This document shows positions 48,001-62,000 of a stretch of 64,000 bases of DNA, piece by piece. The notes below the pieces were generated by a model. It worked only from the letters and a program-made list of their open reading frames with translations. It did not search any database and had not been told where the DNA came from. The stretch comes from Branchipolynoe longqiensis. Taxonomy: Eukaryota; Annelida; Polychaeta; Phyllodocida; Polynoidae. The position numbers and the translations under genes are program-made. The stretch is taken from contig CM059186.1 in the NCBI GenBank assembly GCA_030323885.1, positions 173,005,743-173,069,742 of the forward strand. Reading direction: 5' to 3'. Numbering within the stretch: the stretch's first letter is position 1; every line of letters begins with the position of its first letter.

Positions 48001-51000
48001 ATTTTAAAATTGTATTTGGCCTTGTGCTGCAGGAAGCGCTGTCCGATGATGAGAAGCTGGACCTGCTGGAGGAGGAGAAGGTGCGGGTTGCGGAGGATGC
48101 CTCTGTGCTTGACGCCTTGACGGGTATGCCTATCTCTGAGGAGGACGACATGCTCTTCTCGCTACCCGTCTGTGCGCCTTACACTGCCCTCATCAACTAC
48201 AAGTGAGTGCGCTTTTTTCTGGGCTCTCAATTGATGCGAAACAAATTCATTTTTAAATTCATACGCAATGGTTCGTAGTAATTCACGACATGGAGGCTAG
48301 TTTGTGTATTTAGTGGATTTTATCTGAGGTGAAGTTGAGTTATTGTATTAGTCTGGGTTCATAGTCATCGTTCATGCCTTACACAGACCTGTGCACCTTC
48401 CGGATTTGTACCGGATGCCAAGGGTAAATACAGAAATACGGTTTCTCGGCCTTTGTTCCGGAAATTGGTGTATTTCTGATCACACTAAAAGTTACTGATC
48501 GCGTCTGTACACATCCACAGATCGACCACTCCCCTATATCGATCGCTTTATTTGGGTCCCAACAATACCATTGTAACCATATTCCGTTCCAAAAACCGAC
48601 TTCCTCCCTAAATGGACCAGTTAATGTCAGTCCCAAGGTCGGTTGATTTAGATTATCAAGCATGAAAAGTTTGTTTGTTGATATTATGTAATTGTTTATT
48701 TTTCATTGTAAATGTGTAAAAGTCATTCAAGAATACAGAAAATAGCTTTGACAATAAGGAAAGCTGCGAGATTGGGTGCACAGGTCTGCTTACAGGAGCA
48801 GTCTGGGTCCATAGAAGTCACTCACGCCTTACAGTCTCAGTCTGGTTCCATAACCGTCGCTAAGGTCTTACTGGTTTAGTCTGGGCCCATAGCCACCACT
48901 CAGGCCTTACTGTCATCAGTCTGTGTCCATAGCCGTCGCTCATGCCTTACAGTCTCAGTCTGGGTCCATAGCCATCGCTCAGGCCTTATTCGGATAGTGA
49001 TAAGACCGTTATCGCGTGAAATAAGATCTGGAGTCCCCCCCCCCCCCATACACAACCTGCGCGGACGGAGGGGGGGGGGTACCGGCATGCACCGCTCACC
49101 CCCCCCTGCGCGTGGCGTGACACTCCACTCGCTCGAAGGGTGGACTTATAGGTTATGAGGCATACTTAAAAAAGAGTGAGGTTTGCACTAGTCTGTAATA
49201 AGCGCCTGGCCTGTGCAACTGACTGTAGTCATTAGGGCTGAATGACGTAAACAGCCGCAGCTTGCCCACAGATACTTTCACACAATGGTTGGGCCCTAGA
49301 CAACTCTTAAAGAATAACTTGTTTCAAGATATACAAACCATGAGTTGTCATATTTGATCCTAATATATGTGTTGGTATTTTATTGCCCCTTTAAATGTGT
49401 TTATTATCAATATATATATCATATATCCTTTTAATTGTACTTAATTTTCCATATCTGTTGATTTTTCAGGTACAAAGTGAAATTACTCCCCGGAAGTACG
49501 AAGCGAGGAAAAGGTAAGATTGCCGCTGACAGGAATGCCGCTTATGAAAGACTTCATGATTTAGAATATCTTGAAATATGCCATTGGACGTGGTGTGTTT
49601 TCTAATGTATGTCTTGTTGTGGTCAAAGACCCTATAATACTAAGACGGCTCACTCAGCCTGTACTGTGTAATCAAAATGATAAAACCCACTACTTGGTGC
49701 GCTGGCTGTTCTCTTGGTTAAACAGTTGCTATATTTTATGTATAAATGTATATATGAATGTGAAAGATGTGTGATGATGGCGATGATGATGATGCTGATG
49801 ATGATGTGTATTTGTTCATAGCAATTTCATATTGATGTGTTTTCATACTTACCTATCTCATGTATAATATAATTGTTTACATGTGAAACACTAACCAGCA
49901 GCCGGGCTGATCAAACCTACCACAAGGTGGCACTGTGAAATTTACATTACCATGGGAGAGATAGGGAGTGAGCCGTCTTAGCCGTCTGTGTGGCGGTGTA
50001 GGACCATATGTTTTCATCTGTTTCTAATGTAAATAGTAGTGAAATAGTCCTAGCAAATATTCTAATTAGATAAAAATACTACTTCGTGTATGTATTTTCA
50101 CCACCTCCCCCACCTTCCACCGGGTAAGCTGTAGCTGTGACCCGGCATGATGGGTCGCAACCTCCATCCTGCCTGAGGTAGCAGCGTAACTCAGAACATG
50201 CGCATTCCCTGAAATCCCGAAACATGGAAACTGCTGGGATTAGAAATCTCCGATTTTCGGCGGATTTCCGATTTTTCTTTCCTTGGTCATATAGGTTTGT
50301 TTCTCTTCCCATGCTTAGCATTGAACACAAATTATCATACTTAGTTTTCAGTTTTTTTAGTAGTTCTTTTCTCGCCCCCATGTAGTTTACATCTCCATAG
50401 TCAAAATAGGGGAGCACCATGCCCTTGAAATTTTTTATTGACATTTCTTGTGTCATGTAGTCTCTTAGCTTTGCAAATAGCCACAGTTTATGGTTTACTT
50501 TCTGGATAATTTTATTTATACATAGGTTGTAGTTTAGTTGGCTGTCCAACTCAAGGCCTAGGTATTTGTAATGGTCTACATTTTCTAATGTTTGGTTTCC
50601 TAACTTACAGTGTAGTTTTCTTTCTGGCATTTGTTTATGCGAGAAGAGTACTGTTTTTGATTTGCTTGTGTTGATGGTTATTTTGTTGGACTCACACCAC
50701 TCATTTAGTTTTAGTAGGAGTTTATTTAGTTTAGTTATTACCTCCTCTTCTGTGGTGCCATTTGCGTGACTGTGTCATCTGGATATAGTCATCTGTGGTG
50801 ATCCGTGGTCATCCGGCATGACCGGGTCTTGTCCGGGAGTGGTCCGTGTCTACGTCGGGGCTAGTCTGGGCAAGTCCGGGGCTGGTCCTGGTTAAACCGT
50901 GGCTAAAACGTGGCTCATCCGGGGCGAAACAGCCCCTGACGCGGCACGGACTACTCCCGGTCCACCCCCGGACTACCCGGACCACCCCCGGATCATCCCG

Positions 51001-53048
51001 GATCGAGCCCCGATCGCAAAATGCCCCGGACGGCCCCGGATGTTTTAAACATTTTAAAACATCTGGGGTGGAGCCCGGATGAGGCCGGACCAGCCACGGA
51101 TCACGCCGGATCACCAAGGACCACGCCGGATCACGGTCCGGGGCTCGTCCGGCCCCTGATCCGGGTAGGTGTGACTGGGGCTTTCGTAACAATTAAAGGA
51201 GCATAGTCCGATGGTTTTGAGTTCTCTGAGATAAATATATTCGGCTGCTCATTATGATCGATCTTACATTTAGTTTGAAGTAACTTTGAGTTTGAATGAG
51301 TAACTTGGGAGATATTTGAAGACATGCTTAATTAATTTTGGTGTGCTTGTCAAAACTCTGACCCCCCATAGGTTTCAGTAGTAACAGGTTCTATTAAATT
51401 CACTTAGTATATATACCCTTCTATGTGGTGACAATACTTAATAAGTGCACCACTATCTAAGTTGGATACATAGGTTCAAATCTAGATAAGTGTTTCGTTT
51501 TGTGAACATTTGATGCTCTTATCGGACTATGCAACTTTAACCCATCTGACGGTGCCACCACCACCTGGCCACTTCCGGCTGTATCTAACTATTGCCAACT
51601 ATTGATCATACATGTCCGGTGGCCCAGAATGCCCTCGGTAGCTTCGCCCGCAGTACTTCCGGATGAGACCGAGGGGTGGGGCTCTGGGCGGCTGATCTAA
51701 GAATGGCAGCTGCGTGTATGTGAATGGCGTGTATGTCAGGCTAATTTGTGACTGAGTGGGATATCGGGTTATGGTGCTAGTGAGGCAGTGCTGTAATGTC
51801 TCAATGAGTGTGCCAACGTTAGGATAATGTGTCCAAATGGGATATTGGGTCATGTTGCCAGGCTAGCAAGCGACCAGTATCAATTTTATAAGTCATTAGT
51901 TTGACTCGACCGGGAACCGAACTCATGATCTCCCGCATGCGAGGCCTGCGCTCTACCGATTCGGCCACCGCGCCCGGTGTGCCGGTGTGAGTGAGAGGTT
52001 GGTTGTGTATGAGGTGCAGACCTCAGGAAGGTGCCACCCTCCCGCTCTGGTCGACACATTATTGATCCTCTGTATCCAGGGAGAGGCTGCGCACACCTGG
52101 CACCGCGATACCGTTGCCATGGTAATGCCACAAGGAGCATATGGTATGAGTGCTGGCATCTGATCTAGACAGAAGACCCGATACAGCGAGTTATGCCATC
52201 ATATATATATATAACACCAATGACTTACAAAATTGATACTTGTCGCTCGCTACCTAGCCTGGCACTCAGCATTTTTAGGATAGGATAAGGACTGGTTAGC
52301 TCAGTGTCAGGATAATGCGACTATGGGATATCGGGTCATGATGCCAGCGGCCTTGTCTCCCAGTTGGGCAGCACTGTAAAGTCACCATGAGTGTGCACTG
52401 TTACAAGTCAGTACCCATCCTGATATGGCCTTAGATGTTGCTGGCATATGAAACCCCAATAAACAATCAGATATTTATAAACACATGGAGATAATACAAA
52501 AATGCACAGACTGTTAATTTTAGTATATATACTGAAAATTACTCGTATATAGAAAAAAATCCTTTCGTGCGACTGACATTTGTCAACATCCGGTGGAGGT
52601 GAGGTGGGCTGCAGGTGGCGCCACCGGTACAGTGTGGAGTCTTACGGGGTATAACAATATCAGTAATATTAATAATTACAACAATTCCCTTTCGTATTGT
52701 TATACTCGCATAATGCGTTATACATCACATAGTAACTCAAAAATATAAATATATGGCCCCCATATATAGTCTGGGGCTGGTCTGTAATACAATGGGCTCC
52801 AGACAAGCAGCCTCCATCTTACGTAAGGAAGCCAGTTACATTGAGTTAGTTAGACACACGGCTCCTTCTAGTAAACAACAAGTCACGTGACTGTAAATAG
52901 AGCGGTACTATGAGTAAACAAGCAAGTTACACAATACAAAAAAAAGATGGTACCTCAAATAAATAAGCCAGTTACTGTTTGTTGGGGTTTTACGTCCTGG
53001 TAAAATCAATGGTCATATCAGAACGGATACCGACTTGAGACAGTGCGC

Positions 53049-53096
<48 letters not shown>

Positions 53097-56000
53097 CCTC
53101 TTTGATGCAGGCTTGTGCTAGCCTATACAAAGCTCGTAGCTCTCAGCTCTAGTGGTATGCAGACTCGAAATCGTACAGGAATGTTTCTCTGGCCCAGACC
53201 CTGTCATGGTTACTTTATAGTGCTGCCCCACTGGGAGATCAGGCCACTGGTGCCATGACCCAATATCCCACTCAGTCACATTATCCTGATACTGGGCTAA
53301 CCAGTCCTTGCCCTATTTTGGTAATGCCGAGCGCTATGCTAGGTAGTGACACGTATCAATTTATAAGTCATTGGTTTGACTCGGCAGGGATTCCAAACAA
53401 GCCAGTTACATGCATTTAGACGTAGTACTTTGGGTAAACAATGTTGTCGACATTACTGGAAGCACAATAGTACAAGTTGGTCACATTACAGTAAACACAA
53501 TAGTCCTTAAAGTTGCACAGTCTGATGGTTTTGAGCTTCTGTCATTTTTCTTAAATAAATATATAAAATTGATTGTTATAATCTACATTACTTCTGTTTG
53601 AACTAACTTTTATTTTAAATTGTTAGGTTTTGATATATTCAAAGTTCAAACATGTCAACTTAGTTTTGGCAAGCATGGCAAAACTCTGACACCATAACCT
53701 TTAGCAGTAACAGCTTCTATTAAATTGACTCATGTGTTCCCTTCTATGGGGCAAGAAATGCTTAATAAGCGCATCAGTATCTAAGTTAGATATGTTTGTT
53801 TGTTTGTTTGTTGTTGTTTTACGTCCTAGCAACATCTAAGGTCATATCAGGACGGGTTAGATATGTAGAATAAATTCTAGATAATTGTTTTGGTTTTGAA
53901 AATTTGACTATGCAGCTTTAAGATAAACAAGTGGGTCACATTACACTACAGAAAACACAATAGTAGTTCAAATAAACAAGTCGTTCACATTAGACTACAG
54001 AAAACACAATAGTAGTTCAAATAAACAAGTCGTTCACATTACACTACAGAAAACATAATAGTAGTTCAAATAAACAAGTCGTTCACATTACACTACAGAA
54101 AACACAATAGTAGTTCAAATAAACAAGTCGTTCACATTACACTACAGAAAACACAATAGTAGTTCAAATAAACAAGTCGTTCACATTACACTACAGAAAA
54201 CACAATAGTAGTTCAAATAAACAAGTCGTTCACATTACACTACAGAAAACACAATAGTAGTTCAAATAAACAAGTCGTTCACATTACACTACAGAAAACA
54301 CAATAGTAGTTCAAATAAACAAGTCGTTCACATTACACTACAGAAAACACAATAGTAGTTCAAATAAACAAGTCGTTCACATTACACTACAGAAAACACA
54401 ATAGTAGTTCAAATAAACAAGTCGTTCACATTACACTACAGAAAACACAATAGTAGTTCAAATAAACAAGTCGTTCACATTACACTACAGAAAACACAAT
54501 AGTAGTTCAAATAAACAAGTCGTTCACATTACACTACAGTAAACACAATAGTAGTTCAAATAAACAAGTCGTTCACATTACACTACAGTAAACACAATAG
54601 TAGTTCAAATAAACAAGTCGTTCACATTACACTACAGAAAACACAATAGTAGTTCAAATAAACAAGTTAGTCACATTACACTACAGAAAACACAATAGTA
54701 TTTCAAATAAACAATTTAGTCACCTAGAAAAATGGCTGGAGACAGAATGTCTCCAGCTATATGCGGATGACACTGTTGTATATGCAGAAGGAAGCACAGT
54801 AGAGGAGGTAGCAACCAAACTGAACAACCTCCTGCTAAAACTGGATGGCTGGTGTGAGTCCAATAAAATAACCATCAATGCAAATAAATCTAAAACTGTA
54901 CTCTTCTCACACACAGCAATCACAGGAAGAAACCTACAATGCACACTAGGAAACCAAACACTGGAAAGTGTAAATCACTACAAATACCTAGGCCTAGAAC
55001 TAGATAGCCAGCTAAACTACAATCTGTGTGTAACAAAAATCATACAAAAAGTAAATCACAAACTATGGCTATTTGCTAAACTAAGAAACTATATGACACA
55101 AGGTATGTCAATAAAAATCTTCAAAGGCATGGTACTCCCCTACTTTGACTATGGGGATGTAATCTACATGGGTGCTAAAAAAGAGATACTTAAAAAATTG
55201 CAGATACTACAAAATAGGGCCCTGAAAATCTGCCTGAAAGTAGACAAACTACACCCCACTTATGACCTACACAAAAGAACTAAAGTAAAGCTACTAGAAA
55301 ACAAAAGGATAATCCACCTAAAAACATTAGCATATGGATATAGCCAAGACATTAAGCGTCTAACCCAACCACTAAGGGACACCAGAGCAAGCAAGGCACC
55401 ACTACTAAGACAGACCAGAAGCCAGATCAAAGCCCATGAAAGGAGCACACTGGAAATGGCCGGCAAGGCATGGAATGCGCAAACGGTGAAAGAAAGACAA
55501 ATCCCTGACCTAAAAACGTACAAAAAATATCTGTGCAAAATAAAAACTGGGAACCCCAACTGAACTGCACCACAAGGGGGCAGGTGATATGTCACGGCCC
55601 ACCAACTGGACAGTCCAGGGCGGGATAACCGGAAATATAAAAGCCAGATAACATATCCAACAACAATATAAATCAAATCAATTTCAAACAAACATAACTC
55701 AACCACCTATTACGTACAGGCCTATGGACATGTAAATAAAATAGGCTAGTATAGAATTAAGTAGAAAAAAGCGGAAAACTCTTCCCAAGAAAACCCCAAA
55801 ACACTAACATAGAACCCTAAGAAAACAACTAACATAGTAATAAGAATAGAACAAAAATTCAATGCCAAGAGGGCCCAAAAAAAACTAACATAGGCTACTA
55901 AACGCACCAACAGATCTATCTGCTACTGAAATGCAGACAATCAGATAACTTATCAGCAGCTACTGCTTGGTAAGACAACACCAACACTACAGCTGGCCAG

Positions 56001-59000
56001 CATTGAAAACAAGCCTGGATACCCGGGCTTACATGCTATGGACAGTATAAATACAGCCTCAATAAAAAATTTAAATTAAAAAAAAGTCACATTGCAGTAA
56101 ACACAATAGTACTTTGAGTAAACAAGTTGGTCACATTGCAGTAAACACAATAGTACTTCGAGTAAACAAGTTGGTTACATTGCAGTAAACACAATAGTAC
56201 TTTGAGTAAACAAGTTGGTCACATTGCAGTAAACACAATAGTACTTCGAGTAAACTAGTTGGTCACATTGCTGTAATGACCTTAAATGTTGCCAGGACGT
56301 AAAACTCCAACAACCAACCAACCATTGCAATGGCTATCCAACTATGTATTAAAGTATCCCAGGCCTACATCACTCTTAACAGCAGAGGACCCTAACACTG
56401 ATACAGTATAACCCTGTTAAACCAAACTTGGAGGGACCCTAGAAATTTGTTTGGATTAACCGATCATTGGTTTAACCGAGCTTTGGCTTCGATTTTGACT
56501 TGGCTTTGGCAAAAATGCGGGCGCATTATGAATGTAATATACAATGTATGTGGACACTTTGATTATTGTATTTTATGTATATACAGTATAACCCTGTTAA
56601 ACCAAGCTCAGTTAAACCAAGCTCAGTTAAACCAAACAATCGGTTAATCCAAACTTTTTTTGGCAGCCTGGCAAAATACTACCATTCATCATATAAAAAA
56701 AAGTTGGTGGGGTCTCAGATGACCTTATAACCACATGAAAGTATGGTTTAACCGTACCGGAAGTGGCATGGGGCCCGACAATTTTGTTTGGATTAGCTGA
56801 TAGTTTGGATTAACCGACTTTTTTATATGATAAATGGTAGTATTTTGCCGGGCTGCCAAAAAAAGTTTGGATTAACCGATTGTTTGGTTTAACCGAGCTT
56901 GGTTTAACGGGGTTGTACTGTAGTCACAGCATGATGACTCCACCCTGATTGTGCCCTAAGTAACTCCCAGTGAATAGATTATCTCAACTGATTCAAACTA
57001 TTCCGAGTGATATTCCATCAGAACAAAAGCTGTCAGAAAAAAATCAAAAAAAGGTGGGAAAATAGATCAGGAACTGTGCAGAATGAAATCCCCACCTGCA
57101 AAACAGGTATAATAGAAGTAAAAAAATTAATAAATGACATAGACACAAATAAACCAAGTGGAATAGATGAAATACCAACCAAAATACTGAAAGAGGCACT
57201 CCAAGCCATCCCGGCCACGATAGTAGACCTATTCAACATCTCCTTTGAACAGGGGCATTTTATCTCAGCCTGGAAAATGTCAACCATTACCCCTATTCAC
57301 AAAAGTAGAGACAAACAAAACATGGGACACTACAGGCCAATATCGATTCTTCAAACCCCAGGCAAGCTCATTGAAAAAGTGTTACATGGACACATAAATG
57401 AACACCTGGAAAAAAACGATATACTAAACAAAAGACAAAGGGGTTTCAGGAAACTGCACTCCACATCTAAAACAATAGCTAACCTAACAAATGACATATT
57501 GGCGTCAATGAACCAAAAACAATTAGTTGGAGCAGCCTTCATTGACTTCAGCAAAGCATTCAATACAGTAGACCATAACATACTACTGGAAAAACTAGAA
57601 TCCATGGGCATAAAATCTAACACTATGGACTGGATAAAATGCTACCTGAACAACAGGCAAGAGAAAACAAAAATAAACACTACACTATCAGACAACCAAC
57701 CTGTCACATGTGGTGTACCACAAGGGTCAGTGCTGGGGCCACTTCTCTTTATAATCTACATAAACGATCTTGAAAAATGGTTGCAAACCGAATGCCTCCA
57801 ACTATATGCAGATGACACAGTCATATATGCAAATGGCACCACAGAAGAGGAGGTAATAACTAAACTAAACAAGCTCCTACTAAAACTGGATGAGTGGTGT
57901 GAGTCCAACAAAATAACCATCAACACAAGCAAGTCAAAAACAGTTCTCTTCTCGCATAAACAAATGCCAGAAAGAAAACTACACTGTAATCTAGGAAACC
58001 AAACACTAGAAAATGTAGACCATTACAAATACCTAGGCCTTGAGTTGGACAGCCAACTAAACTACAACCTATGTATAAACAAAATTGTCCAAAAGGTAAA
58101 CCACAAACTGGGCTATTTGCAAAGCTAAGAGACTACATGACACAAGAAATGTCAATAAAAATCTTCAAGGGCATGGTGCTACCCTATTTTGACTATGGAG
58201 ATGTAAACTACATGGGTGCGAAAGAAAGAACTTCTAAAAAAACTGCAAACACTACAGAACAGAGCCCTGAAAATCTGCCTCAGAGTAGACAAGCTGCACC
58301 CCACCTATGACATACACAAAAGAACCAAAGTAAAATTGCTAGAAAATAGGAGAATAATTCATCTGAAAACATTAGCATACAGCTATAGTCAAGACAATAA
58401 ACTCCTAACAAAACCACAAAGGGCAACTAGAGCAAATAATGCGCCACTACTAAAGCAGACCAGAAGCCAAATAAAAGCTCATGAGAGAAGCACGCTGGAA
58501 ATGGCTGCCAAGGTGTGGAATGCCCAAACAGTAAAGGAACGACAAATTCCTGACCTAAAAACATACAAAAAATATCTGTGCAAAATATGGCTAGGAAACC
58601 CCACTAAGCTGCACTGCAAAGGGGCATGTGATATGTCACGGCCCACCAGCGGGATGCCCAATGGAAGGTAACCATGCCAAAAGTATCCAGATAGCATGCC
58701 ACACAGCTACGTACAAGCCTATGATATGTAAATAGGAGTAGGCTAGTCTAGTAGTAAGAGTAGAAAAAATATAACACATATATGCCAAGAAAATCCAAAA
58801 GAATTAACATAGACTACTAACCAGACCAACCAACTATCTATCTGCTACTGAAATGCAGGCAATCAAATACCTTATCAGCAGCTACTGTGTGATAAGATAA
58901 CACCAACACTGCAGCTGGCCAGCATTGAAAACAAGCCTGAATTCCCAGGCTTATATGCTATGGACAGTATACATACAGCCTCAATAAAATTAAAAAAATT

Positions 59001-62000
59001 AAAAAACCGATAATTGTGGATAAGTAAGATTGTTCGTTGTGTTACTGGCCCTTTAACTATCCTGATATGCCCCTATGTGTTGCCAGGACGTAAAGCTCCA
59101 ACAACCAACCAAGTAGCCCTTCAAAGCCACACTCAGCATCAAGGTCAACCAGGCGATTATCAATTAGTGGCCTGGCGTCCCTGCTCCTTTGGGGGTGATG
59201 GCCTACCGCGGGTGGGGGTGGGTGGGGGTGTGGAGGGGGGGGGGGCTACATAGTGCTGCCTCAAGTGTTGCTGTTTATAGCCTTTCACAGAACTCGTTAT
59301 GTTTACTCGATATTTATGAGCATGTGGTGCAGTATATAAATTTGTAAACACATCATTTTAAGCGCAACTCTCAGTATATATGTGGATGTATGTGTATCCA
59401 TATATATGTTGTATTATATATTATATAAGAAAAAAAGTCCTCCTGAGTGTTGGATGCAGCGGGAGGGCACCCGGCTGGCTACAAATCGCCGCCACGTTTG
59501 GGGGGGGGGGGGGCAATCCACCAATGCATCAGTCAGGAGGAAGTCAGACAAGTGTATTCCTTTCCGAGCATTTATACCTGCATAATGCGTTATGTATCAC
59601 ATAATTGGTGGTGCTGGATTACTTGTTTATTAGTATGCTTATTATTGTACTATATATTGATATGTGCTGGACCGTCCATTACTTATTCACTGTGGGTTTA
59701 ATACCCTGAATCTGACGGTGCCACCACCACCTGGCCACTTCTGGCTGTATCTAACGCGCCCTGGGGAAATCATTCGCAATCATATTTTAGTTTTAAAGTT
59801 GTACAGTATGGCAGTTTTTGCTCGGTCAAGAGCCTGAGTAATGGCTTCCCCCCACATCTCGCCTCGTTAATTTTACCTTCTTAGCATAGCCAATATATAT
59901 GTGTGATGTATAAGAAATTATGCGAGTATAAAGGCATGGAGGGACTTTCAATTATTATTCCTTATTACTTCTATCTGATGTTATACTCTGTGTCTGGCCC
60001 TACCATCCATAAAACCGAACCAGAGGCGTGCACCTGTGTCACTCGCGCCTGGGAATGTGTATGTGGGGTCATGTCAGGTGCGCGGTGGTTCCTGGGAGTC
60101 CGGCGTGCCGAGGTGACGACAGACGCCGGGGTTGCCCACGTGATCACCGAGAAACAGGGCGCACTCGCTTCACCTACAGGATCGTAGCGTGATAATTAAT
60201 CTGACGCTTTCCACTCCAGTTATATAATTCTCCAGGATTAGTCATATTGTAGTGTTATTATTATTAGTCATCGACTACAATCCTTTTGCAACCTCAGACC
60301 GATTGTGGCCCGACCTGTCTGTACATATTAACTTGTCAGGCCACACCTCACCCTCACTATCTCTGAGTATAAATGGCCATACTGGTAAATAATACAAGTA
60401 TGCGGTAGCATTAGGACGTTGGTGGCGCCACCGATCCCACAGTTAAAGCTGCATAGTCTGATGAAAACATCAAATTTTCAAAACCAAAGCAATTATCTAG
60501 AGTTGATTCTACATATCTAACTTAGATACTGGTGCACTTATTAAACATGTGTTGCCACACGGAAGGGAATATTGAGGCAATTTAATAGAACCTGTTACCG
60601 CAGAAGCCTATGAGGTCAGAGTTTTGGAATGCTTGCCAAAATTAATTTTGCATGGTTGCACTTCAAATATCCTAAAAGTTAGTCACTTAATATAAAAATT
60701 ACTTCAAGCTAAAGTAAGGTATATTATAACAATCAACCTAATGTATTTATCTCAGAAAAGGTCAGAAACTGTAAACCATCGAACTATCAAACTTTAATAA
60801 AAGCCCAGCAGAGTTCAGCCAATGGCTTATCAACGCATGTAGGATTCATGTGAACCTGGACAGATCCACATAAGTGTGCGTCCGGCGTTTACTGGGAACG
60901 CCTTGTCGGTAATGACGTCAAGTTGCCTCTTGTCTGCCAGTGAACTAACTGTGTCACCTTGTCGGTAATAATGCCAAGTTGCCTTTTGTCTGTCAGTGAG
61001 CTACCTCGTTTTTTCGGTAATAACACCAAGTTGCCTTTTGTCTGTCAGTGAGCTACCTTGTCTTGTTGGTAATAACGCCAAGTTGCCTTTTGTCTGTCAG
61101 TGAGCTACCTCGCCATGTCGGTAATAACGCCAAGTTGCCTTTTGTCTGTCAGTGAGCTACCTCATCTTGTCGCTAATAATGCCAAGTTGCCTTTTGTCTG
61201 TCAGTGAGCTACCTCGCCTTGTTGGTAATAACGCCAAGTTGCCTTTTGTCTGTCAGTGAGCTACCTCGTCTTGTCGGTAATAACGCCAAGTTGCCTTTTG
61301 TCTGTCAGTGAGCTACCTCGTCTTGTTGGTAATAATGCCAAGTTGCCTCTTGTCTGTAAGTGAACTGTGTCGCCTTGTCGCTAATAACACCTAGTTGCCT
61401 TTTGACTGTCAGTGAGCTACCTCGTCTTGTTGGTAATATCGCCAAGTTGCCTTTTTTCTGTCAGTGAGCTACCTCATCTTGTCGGTAATAATGCCAAGTT
61501 GCCTTTTGGCTCTCAGTGAGCTACCTCATCTTGTTGGTAATAATGCCAAGTTGCCTTTTGTCTGTTAGTGAGCTACCTCGTCTTGTCGGTAATAAGGCCA
61601 AGTTGCCTTTTGTCTGTCAGTGAGCTACCTCGTCTTGTTGGTAATAACGCCAAGTTGCCGTTTGTCTGTCAGTGAACTGTGTCGCCTTGTCGGTAATAAC
61701 GCCAAGTTGCCTTTTGTCTGTCAGTGAGCTCCTTCGCCTTGTCGCTAATAATGCCAAGTTGTCTTTTGTCTGTCAGTGAACTGTGTCGCCTTGTCGGTAA
61801 TAACGCCAAGTTGCCTTTTGTCTGTCAGGGAGCTACCTCGTCTTGTCGGTAATAACGCCAAGTTGCCTCTTGTCTGTCAGTGAGCTAGCTCATCTTGTCT
61901 GTAATAAGGCCAAGTTGCCTTTTGTCTGTCAGTGAGCTACCTCATCTTGTCGGTAATAACGCCAAGTTGCCTTTTGTCTGTCAGTGAGCTACCTCACCTT

